Below, piece after piece: positions 57,534-64,000 of a stretch of 64,000 nt of DNA; the first letter of the stretch is position 1; each line of letters opens with the position of its first letter. The notes below the pieces were generated by a model. It made no database searches. It saw nothing but the letters and a program-made list of their open reading frames with translations, and was not told where the DNA came from. The stretch comes from [Scytonema hofmanni] UTEX 2349 (GTDB taxonomy: Bacteria > Cyanobacteriota > Cyanobacteriia > Cyanobacteriales > Nostocaceae), in the NCBI RefSeq assembly GCF_000582685.1, contig NZ_KK073769.1:1015758-1079757 (forward strand), given 5' to 3'. Both the position numbers and the translations under genes were made by a program.

Positions 57534-59249
57534 ATGACAAGGCGATCGCTCCAAGCGTCTTCTGAAGGCATTAAAAAAGCAAAAGCTGCTCTCATTCGTA
57601 ATTCCCTGACGCAGCAGCAGTTAGCAGACGAACTGAACATTAGTCGTCAACCAGTTAGCAAGTTTTTTCAAGGTAAATCCATTGAACGCTATATTTTTCA
57701 GGAAATCTGCATCAGACTAGACCTAGACTGGGAAATGCTTGTATCCTCACTTTGGGATACAGACGACACAGCGAGCATTTCCGAGCTTGATAATCTAGTA
57801 CAACAAATACGCGAAAAGATAAAACCCAGCATTTTAAAACGCTGTGGCATCATGCGGGTATTAGATATGACTCAGCCTATGCAGTTGAATGATATTTACA
57901 CTGATGTCAACATCCTAGAAAAAATTACTGGAGAACGCTGGATAGGAAATGAACTACTTCAAGAAACTAACTTTGAGCGCTTTGGACTCTCACGAATTAC
58001 TGAAGAAAGAGTACCAGCATTAAAAGCGGTTGAAAAATATTCCAAATTGATGATTTTGGGTAAAGCTGGATCGGGTAAAACTACCTTTTTAAAGTATCTA
58101 GCAATTCAATGTATTAACCGTGAATTTCTGTCTTGTATGGTGCCAATTTTTGTCAATCTTAAGGACTTTGCGGAAGTTGACGATCAACAGGAATTACTAG
58201 AATATATCATCCAAGCATCTTCCCTTTCACTAGAGAGCCAAGAAAATGCAAATATCAAACAATTATTGATTTCCGGGAGAATGTTGATTCTACTCGATGG
58301 ATTAGATGAAGTTAAAGAAGAGTACACAAGTCGCGTATTCAAAGATATTCGTGAGTTTTCTGACCGCTTTCAAGACAATTATTTTGTCATAACTTCTCGA
58401 ATTGCGGCAGTAGAATATACTTTTGAACAGTTCACTGAAGTAGAAATTGCTGATTTTGACGATAAGCAAATTGCTCTGTTTGTTATGAATTGGTTTCAAA
58501 ACAAAGATTTAACAAAATTAGAAAAATTTCTCCAAAAACTGCAAGAAAATCAACGCATCAAAGAACTGGCAAATAGTCCCTTACTTTTAACATTGCTATG
58601 TTTGGTATTTGAAGAAATAGCTGATTTTCCAGTTAATCGGTCAGAGCTTTATAAAGAAGCAGTAGATATTTTGTTGAAAAAATGGGATGCAATGCGTGGT
58701 ATAGAGCGAGATAAATACAAACAACTTTCTCTACAACGTAAGCAAGATTTACTCAGGCAAATTGCTTGGAATAGTTTTGTAGCTGGTGAGTATTTTTTCA
58801 AGCAAAAATTTGTTACGCAACAAATTACCGATTACATTCGTAGTTTACCTGATTTGGAAGGACTGCAACTTGACAGCGAAGCTATTTTGAAGTCTATTGA
58901 AGTTCAGCATAGTTTACTGATTGAGCGGGCAAAAGGAATTTACTCTTTCTCTCATATTTCTTTACATGAATATTTTGTTGCTCAAAAATTTGTTTTTAGT
59001 TCATTTACACAAACTGAAGAAGTCTTTCAAAATTTACTTAATCACATCACAGATAACCGATGGAGAGAAATCTTTTTGCTAATAGTAGAAATGTTACCGA
59101 ATGCGGATGATTTTTTGCTGTTAATGAAAGACAAAATAGAAAGTTTATCGTTAGTTGACGAAAAATTGTGTATCTTACTCAAAGATTGCCTTAATAGTGA
59201 TTGTTACGTTAGTCGTCAAGTCAGAAAAGAAATTGAAGATGCCTTTTAA
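57534..59249 (+). CDS. NACHT-domain NTPase with N-terminal helix-turn-helix
   Basis: A 571-aa STAND NTPase. Residues about 20-75 are an HTH-like domain (SLTQQQLADELNISRQPVSK). Residues 85-165 are a helical linker. The NACHT domain has Walker A GKAGSGKTTFL (176-186), Walker B LILLDGLDEV (251-260), and downstream LANSPLLLTLLCLVF and YSFSHISLHEYFVAQKF, the winged-helix-like features typical of NACHT proteins. A short C-terminal helical domain ends the protein; there is no LRR or WD40 sensor. Bacterial NACHT proteins are often phage-defence NLR-like sensors. Divergent from the RES/Xre module, it could be part of the same defence-like island. Its role is inferred. Confidence 0.85.
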   Translation: MTRRSLQASSEGIKKAKAALIRNSLTQQQLADELNISRQPVSKFFQGKSIERYIFQEICIRLDLDWEMLVSSLWDTDDTASISELDNLVQQIREKIKPSILKRCGIMRVLDMTQPMQLNDIYTDVNILEKITGERWIGNELLQETNFERFGLSRITEERVPALKAVEKYSKLMILGKAGSGKTTFLKYLAIQCINREFLSCMVPIFVNLKDFAEVDDQQELLEYIIQASSLSLESQENANIKQLLISGRMLILLDGLDEVKEEYTSRVFKDIREFSDRFQDNYFVITSRIAAVEYTFEQFTEVEIADFDDKQIALFVMNWFQNKDLTKLEKFLQKLQENQRIKELANSPLLLTLLCLVFEEIADFPVNRSELYKEAVDILLKKWDAMRGIERDKYKQLSLQRKQDLLRQIAWNSFVAGEYFFKQKFVTQQITDYIRSLPDLEGLQLDSEAILKSIEVQHSLLIERAKGIYSFSHISLHEYFVAQKFVFSSFTQTEEVFQNLLNHITDNRWREIFLLIVEMLPNADDFLLLMKDKIESLSLVDEKLCILLKDCLNSDCYVSRQVRKEIEDAF

Positions 59250-59252
59250 AAT

Positions 59253-61460
59253 CTACAACTTTGGTAAAATTTCTGGTAACAACTGACCTGGAACTTTAGA
59301 TAAAGCAAGATTTTGTCCTTGTATTCCTAATTGATTGTGGAATTCACGAACTGTTTTTACCACATAATTGAAGGTTGTTTGATAAGGCTCTGGTTGTTTG
59401 CTGAAGCCATTTAAAGCTTGTAAATGGTTATCTAATGCGGCTTCTAAGTGTTGCGAACGAACTGCTTTGTCGGAATCAAAATACTGGTCTGTTGCTAATT
59501 GATAATGTGCTAAACCGAGGTTATTGTGAGTAGCAAAGATATCAAAAGTTAAAGATAAAGCATTAAGTGAATGACCAAGTGCAACGGCTTCTTCGTATGC
59601 GGTGATGCAAAGAGAGAGAAACTTGTGCCGCGCTTCTTTTGTTGTTTGAGATAGATTTGCCAGATGCCAATAAGCGGTACCAAGATTATTTTGTGTAGCG
59701 GCAGCTGCTGTGGGAACATTCGCAGGTGTACGATATTTTAAAGCTTCATTGTAGGCAGCGATCGCTTGTTGTAAATTCTCTGCCGGATTTTCATATTGTG
59801 CCAAATTCCAGTTAGCAGTGCCGATGTTATTTTGAATCATGCCATATTTGAGCGGTTCCTTGTCGCTAGTGTAAAGAGCTAGTGCTTCGTTGTAAGATGC
59901 GATCGCCTGCTTCAAATGCACCATCGGTTGATTATATTGCGCTAAATGCCAATAAGCAGTACCTAAATTATTCTGGCAAGCAGCATACTTCAAAGGCTCC
60001 ATTTGGGCTGTACGATAGCGCAAAGCCTCGTTGTAAGCTGAAACTGCTTGCATCCAACTTTCCGAAGGATTAGAAAAACGAGCTAAATCACCATAAGCTG
60101 TCCCCAAATTATTTTGCACCCTTGCATAAGTATCTGGGTGTGTTTGGGGTGCAATCATGTTTAAAGCTAATTGATAAAATTTAATTCCCTGTTCTATATA
60201 AGTTTGTCCCTCCTCAGAATTGGGAGGTGTGCGGTACAACATCCAATAAAGTGTACCTAAGTCATTTAATATATCTGGTACTTGGGGTGAGGTTTCATCA
60301 TAGGTAACAGCCTCCTGATAAGCGAGAATTGCTACCATCAAGTTTTCTAACGTTGACTGTCCTTCCTCAATACTAATCCGATATAAATTTCCTAAGCGAT
60401 GATAAGCTGCTGCCAGTTCCTCATTCGCTTCTGGTCGTGAGTGTAATTCCTCAATTTCCAAAAGCATTTGCTGGGGTTGCAAACTATCATCTTCTTGAGC
60501 GATTTTATTATTCATTGTTGCCAGTACTAAGTCCCTTAACTCTTTGCTAATATGAGGCAAATTCGGCAGCAATGGGGTATCACTCTGGCTGGATATAGGA
60601 GTATTTTCCTTTGGTGGAGGAGTGATGAATAATTCTGATTTTGGCTCTTGAACTTCTGGTGGTTTGTCTCCTCGATTGAGGGGTGTTTCTGTCTGTAAAT
60701 CGAAATCTTCCCCAAAAGTTAAATTGCTAGAAGCTGCTTCTGTGATTTCTCTTTGGGTAACTGATTCTTCAAGAATCGGATTTTCAAAACTGACTAAATC
60801 CAAATTTCTCGAATTGGGAAAACGTTCTGGAGAAGTTTGCTTTTGTGTTGTTGGGGTGGGTTCGCCGGCGAACATAAATACACCAGTACGACAACGCCAA
60901 AACTGCGGTGCTGACTGCTGGATAGCGTGTAACCAAGGACGTGGTACCCACAGCAACAAACTAGATTCTAAGAATCGATTCGATTCTGTTTGAGATAAAT
61001 GCTGCTCAGTTAAGCGCAGATAGTGCAAAAATAAACGTTGTACTGTTACTGGTTGCTTGGTTAACTGCTCTACTCCGACAATTTGAAATGCCGGAATTGG
61101 CAAAGGTCGTCCAGGTGAGTCAATTGAAGCTCCAATAATTGGTGGTGGATAATTAGTTAACCATTGATTTATTTGAGCCATGGGATTGGGGTCGCTTAAA
61201 TTCAACCGCAATGTTACTAATCGCGGATAAGCTGGTGTGCTGCTTTCTTGCCAATCTGATGGCTGATACAGTACTTGTCCAACTGGATAAGCCAAAGTTG
61301 AATGCAAACGAGCTGCAACCTGATTTCTCAAGTTTAAATCATCACATACCGCCAAAAAGATTTGTCGTCGCAAGCGAAGACTAAGGGCAAGTTTCAGACG
61401 GTGATATACTTGCCGATTCCAGGCTGAATTATTGGTGTGTGCTGTATCATTCACGCTCAT
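59253..61460 (-). CDS. Tetratricopeptide-repeat protein
   Basis: A 735-aa protein. Residues 1-200 form a cyanobacteria-specific domain (LKLALSLRLRRQIFLAVCDD, VARLHSTLAYPVGQVLYQPS-type segment) that looks like a degenerate NTPase-like or effector domain. A disordered Pro/Glu/Ser stretch spans 210-325. Residues about 340-640 hold at least seven TPR-type repeats with the phrase NNLGTAYWHLAQY and AIASYNEALALYTSD. It has no signal peptide. TPR proteins scaffold complexes; no specific partner can be named. It converges with the NACHT gene (gap of three bases), sharing its 3' end. Confidence 0.8.
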   Translation of the reverse strand: MSVNDTAHTNNSAWNRQVYHRLKLALSLRLRRQIFLAVCDDLNLRNQVAARLHSTLAYPVGQVLYQPSDWQESSTPAYPRLVTLRLNLSDPNPMAQINQWLTNYPPPIIGASIDSPGRPLPIPAFQIVGVEQLTKQPVTVQRLFLHYLRLTEQHLSQTESNRFLESSLLLWVPRPWLHAIQQSAPQFWRCRTGVFMFAGEPTPTTQKQTSPERFPNSRNLDLVSFENPILEESVTQREITEAASSNLTFGEDFDLQTETPLNRGDKPPEVQEPKSELFITPPPKENTPISSQSDTPLLPNLPHISKELRDLVLATMNNKIAQEDDSLQPQQMLLEIEELHSRPEANEELAAAYHRLGNLYRISIEEGQSTLENLMVAILAYQEAVTYDETSPQVPDILNDLGTLYWMLYRTPPNSEEGQTYIEQGIKFYQLALNMIAPQTHPDTYARVQNNLGTAYGDLARFSNPSESWMQAVSAYNEALRYRTAQMEPLKYAACQNNLGTAYWHLAQYNQPMVHLKQAIASYNEALALYTSDKEPLKYGMIQNNIGTANWNLAQYENPAENLQQAIAAYNEALKYRTPANVPTAAAATQNNLGTAYWHLANLSQTTKEARHKFLSLCITAYEEAVALGHSLNALSLTFDIFATHNNLGLAHYQLATDQYFDSDKAVRSQHLEAALDNHLQALNGFSKQPEPYQTTFNYVVKTVREFHNQLGIQGQNLALSKVPGQLLPEILPKL

Positions 61461-61786
61461 GGTGGCATCATAGCCAAAACACTGTTTACATTAGCTGACA
61501 ATTGCTTGCGGCAAAGACCGTACTTAGAACTGTCGTTTATGCAAGCAGCTTAAAAGTCTAGCTATGACTATGATTTTCAAGTGGTTGTGATACTGTTCAG
61601 GATAAATCGGGCGACTAAGGATTAGACTGGGGACTGGAGATGAGAAAAAAATTATTAGCGATCGCCTTCTACCCAATCGGGCAAAACTAAATTATATCAT
61701 GTAAAGACGTTCCGCCGGAACGTCTCTACGATGACGACGACGGTAGATAGGTTTTTATTACTGTTAATTAAACGGACATGATATTA
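61461..61786. other. 326-base gap with a palindromic element
   Basis: Holds the promoter of the TPR gene and a GTAAAGACGTTCCGCCGGAACGTCTCTAC palindrome arrangement at 61701-61729 (see the dispersed repeat). No gene is evident. Confidence 0.5.
61701..61729. repeat. Dispersed palindromic element
   Basis: GTAAAGACGTTCCG and CGGAACGTCTCTAC form a near-perfect 14-bp hairpin. The same family occurs at 24076, 49589 and 62353. Confidence 0.9.
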
Positions 61787-62263
61787 TTAACCTGATTCAG
61801 AATTATCTTTCGGATAAGTCAAACTCCAGTTATATTTATCATTGAGTTGGAAATACAAACCTTGGATAATTAATCGCAGAGCCACTCTAGTTCTGATGTA
61901 ATCTCTAACAAGATGCGTTCCCGGTTCCGCCAAAGTATCATCATAGAATTGACTATTGCCAAAAGGCTTTTCACAGAAGTTGCCAATACCTTTAACTGTT
62001 AAAATAAAGAATGGCGCTTCCTCGTATTTATCTGGAACCATAAATATACCATATACGTGGTGTTCGCCAAGCCACGGTTTAACGACAACTTCACTAGCAT
62101 GTACTTGAAACTTTTGCCTTTTTGATTTCAGAAAAGGTTCTGCATTGCAATCAGTATCCTGTAACGGCATCCACAGTGTAATAAACCAAAGCGAAAATAA
62201 GAAAATTATAATATAAGTAACGAGGCGGCGTATAAACTTAAAAGAAAGCATTTTTGTGAACAT
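61787..62263 (-). CDS. Hypothetical protein with N-terminal membrane helix
   Basis: A 158-aa protein. A signal-anchor helix at residues about 13-30 (LVTYIIIFLFSLWFITLW) is followed by a soluble domain of about 120 residues outside the cytoplasm, with HHVYGIFMVPDK-like beta segments. Contains two isolated Cys. No family recognised. It is flanked by dispersed palindromes on both sides and preceded by AT-rich sequence, so it is probably monocistronic. Confidence 0.55.
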   Translation of the reverse strand: MFTKMLSFKFIRRLVTYIIIFLFSLWFITLWMPLQDTDCNAEPFLKSKRQKFQVHASEVVVKPWLGEHHVYGIFMVPDKYEEAPFFILTVKGIGNFCEKPFGNSQFYDDTLAEPGTHLVRDYIRTRVALRLIIQGLYFQLNDKYNWSLTYPKDNSESG

Positions 62264-62352
62264 TTTGGCAATTAAAATTACCGAAAAGCAAAATAAAAGT
62301 TAGCGATCGCCTATATTCAATTTATATCACAGGAGCGCAAATCATACATATT

Positions 62353-62382
62353 GTAGAGACGTTCCGTCGGAACGTCTCTAAC
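62353..62382. repeat. Dispersed palindromic element
   Basis: GTAGAGACGTTCCG TC GGAACGTCTCTAAC makes a near-perfect hairpin immediately downstream of the hydrolase gene stop (62394) on the minus strand, so it could serve as its terminator. Confidence 0.9.
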
Positions 62383-62393
62383 AAAAATCCCAT

Positions 62394-63134
62394 TTATGCA
62401 CATAATACTGATGCAAGGTGGGCAGGACGAGACAAATATGGGCAATGTCCCCCAGGTAATTCTATCGCATCAACTCCCAAGCGCTTGCGTGCTGCATAAC
62501 GCGACCATATAGGGGAAATTATCCGGTCATCAGCGCAGACAATATACACGCACTCGACATCAGGCAAAGCTTGTAGGGGACTGACTTCAAAAATATATAC
62601 CATTGATTTCTGCTGCCGCATTTTGGAAACTGCCCAACGTGCTATATCTGGTTCACAGTCATGAAAGAAAAGTTCCATTGCATCTGCTTCGCTTAGGACA
62701 GGATTTTTCCCTAGAGAAGCGGGAACGAACATATCAGGTTCATCACGGAACTTTTCTAATTTACCCTCTTCTGGGCGATCGCAACCTGCTGCTTTCATCA
62801 TATCAGGCATATCTTCATAAAACTGGTCAGCCGTACTAGTTCCGGGGTATGGAATCAGCGCAGTGAGAAACACAAGTTTACGTACAGGACGTTTGCTGGC
62901 AACAATGGGGATAACAGTACCAGCCATTGAATGACCAACTAATATAATATCGTCTTCATCTTGGGGAAGCGATCGCAGTACTGCATCGGCAAAGTCAGAC
63001 AAACTAGCGGATGGATCTTCAATTGGCAAATCCATCGCTACTGCTTTGTGTCCCCGTGCTTCCAGTTCGGGAATTAGCAAATCCCAACACCATGCACCTT
63101 GACCGGCGCCGTGAACTAAGCAGAAAATACTCAT
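62394..63134 (-). CDS. Alpha/beta hydrolase (esterase family)
   Basis: A 246-aa protein with MSIFCLVHGAGQGAWCWDLL (oxyanion-hole HG), the nucleophile elbow VGHSMAGTV (Ser about residue 86), YIVCADDRIISP (acid Asp) and a terminal His in ELPGGHCPYLSRP. It is most like the hydroxynitrile lyase/methyl-esterase-like branch of the alpha/beta fold. Substrate unknown. It starts 15 bases after the stop of the ClpP-like gene, so the two are probably co-transcribed, an association without an obvious explanation. Confidence 0.87.
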   Translation of the reverse strand: MSIFCLVHGAGQGAWCWDLLIPELEARGHKAVAMDLPIEDPSASLSDFADAVLRSLPQDEDDIILVGHSMAGTVIPIVASKRPVRKLVFLTALIPYPGTSTADQFYEDMPDMMKAAGCDRPEEGKLEKFRDEPDMFVPASLGKNPVLSEADAMELFFHDCEPDIARWAVSKMRQQKSMVYIFEVSPLQALPDVECVYIVCADDRIISPIWSRYAARKRLGVDAIELPGGHCPYLSRPAHLASVLCA

Positions 63135-63149
63135 ATCGTAGTAAGCACT

Positions 63150-63749
63150 TCAGTGTTCTATTTTATTAATAATGCTGTCAATTAATCCGTAATTAAGTGC
63201 TTCCTCAGCACTCATAAAAAAGTCCCGTTCTGAATCACGATCAATTTGCTCTTTTGATTGACCAGTATTTGCAGCAAATATCCGATTAATTGATTCTCTC
63301 AAAAACAGAACTTCTTTCGCCGCTACTTCAATATCTGTCGCTTTTCCTTCACTGCTTCCTGATAATTGACGGATGGTAATTCTCGCGTTTGGCAAAGCTA
63401 ATCTTTTGCCCTTAGTTCCTGATGAAAGTAATAATGCTCCCATTGCAGAAGCATTACTAAGGCAAAGCGTACATACATCTGTTCTAATTTGGCTCATAGT
63501 ATCATAAACAGCCATTGCCGCAGTTACTGAATTTCCAGAACTGTTGATATATAAAGTGATGTCTTTTTCTGGATCTTCATGGTCTAGAAACAGCATTTGG
63601 GCAACGATTAGGTTAGCTGTTTCTTCGGTAAGTTCGCCTTTAATAAAGATAATTCGCTCTGCTAGCAAACGCGAATAAATATCAAAGCTGTTTTCTTTAT
63701 CTTTTGTCGGGAACACGGTTGCTAGACCAAGTTGATAAGGAAGGTTCAT
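63150..63749 (-). CDS. ClpP-family protein lacking catalytic Ser and His (pseudo-peptidase)
   Basis: A 199-aa protein clearly of the ClpP fold: ERIIFIKGELTEETANLIVA, ITLYINSSGNSVTAAMAVYD, GTKGKRLALPNARI and ERDFFMSAEEALNYGLIDSI. The nucleophile loop, normally A-A-S-M-G-A, reads N-A-S-A-M-G-A, so alanine (residue 102) stands where the catalytic Ser should be. The catalytic His (normally H-Q-P) is Arg 127 (TIRQLS). The third residue, Asp 176 (SERD), is kept. It is thus probably inactive. It is not like the usual cyanobacterial ClpR sequence I know. Possibly a regulatory subunit in a Clp complex. It is the first gene of a two-gene unit with the hydrolase. Confidence 0.85.
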   Translation of the reverse strand: MNLPYQLGLATVFPTKDKENSFDIYSRLLAERIIFIKGELTEETANLIVAQMLFLDHEDPEKDITLYINSSGNSVTAAMAVYDTMSQIRTDVCTLCLSNASAMGALLLSSGTKGKRLALPNARITIRQLSGSSEGKATDIEVAAKEVLFLRESINRIFAANTGQSKEQIDRDSERDFFMSAEEALNYGLIDSIINKIEH

Positions 63750-64000
63750 TTTTGATAACTCTCCTAATTTAAATGTTTTTAAGCACGGAGAGTGCTTATA
63801 GCGATTTCCACATTCATGAGGTACAGAATATTGAATTAACCGCAGATGAAGATAGATACTCCCTTCCTGCCAGAAGACTCCCTAAACTGTAAGATAGTAA
63901 TTTACATATTACATAAATCTAGCTGAGGTTGATATTTGGGTAAATTTATACTTAACACTACCTTTAAATTAGATTAGGCGATCGCGCTGAATAGCCATAA
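63750..64000. promoter_or_regulatory. Upstream region of the ClpP-like gene
   Basis: AT-rich, with AGGAG at about 63762 (CTCCT on the plus strand) at good spacing from the ATG 63749 and one HIP1-like GCGATCGCGC near 63979. No other gene is visible up to the window edge. Confidence 0.45.

Overview
The window comes from a filamentous, hormogonium-forming cyanobacterium, most likely Nostocales. The evidence is dense GCGATCGC (HIP1) sites, many tandem short repeats (GGGCATT, TAGTCCC, CTCCCCAT), palindromic GTAGAGACG...CGTCTCTAC elements, and plastid/cyanobacterial genes (psbX, ycf66, ccsA, a cyAbrB regulator, a YggT protein). The base composition is moderately AT-rich.

Layout. 1-4.6 kb: the start of a chemotaxis-like hormogonium motility locus (hmpA-hmpB-hmpC on the minus strand, hmpF divergent). 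4.6-20.1 kb: mostly housekeeping genes (tilS, ccsA, a DUF3352 protein, tRNA-Leu(GAG), accC, YggT, psbX, ycf66, two small TolB-like lipoproteins, sdhB, cyAbrB, a CPBP protease, a DUF6887/DUF6888 pair). A large GNRA-rich structured RNA, probably an orphan HEARO/omega-RNA, abuts ycf66. 20.2-48.7 kb: a contractile injection system (CIS) locus, all on the minus strand: AAA+ ATPase, Pvc16-type cap protein, an unknown 395-aa protein, sheath, two tube proteins, DUF5908, LysM-type hub protein, VgrG-like spike, PAAR tip, gp25, two baseplate wedge proteins, two proteins with C-terminal membrane helices, tape measure, and a DUF4157 protein ending in an HNH nuclease domain. No tail-fibre gene is visible. 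With the C-terminal membrane helices this suggests a membrane-anchored CIS, like the thylakoid-anchored type described in Anabaena, rather than a released particle. An IscB element with its omega-RNA sits inside the locus between the Cis11 and 155-aa genes.

48.9-64 kb is accessory and mixed: a divergent membrane protein beside the CIS, two MITE-like elements and a TnpB remnant, a coiled-coil protein, a MidA-type methyltransferase carrying in-frame repeat insertions, a tiny membrane peptide, a 3-hydroxyisobutyrate-dehydrogenase-like enzyme, a RES/Xre-like toxin-antitoxin module with an added membrane gene, a divergent NACHT NTPase, a TPR protein, and a ClpP paralogue lacking the catalytic Ser and His, in tandem with an alpha/beta hydrolase. 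Points of most interest: the DUF4157-HNH effector with no evident immunity gene, the repeat-rich 1680-aa anchored CIS protein, the IscB insertion with a duplicated ribosome-binding site, the orphan HEARO-like RNA, the RES/NACHT island, and the pseudo-ClpP.
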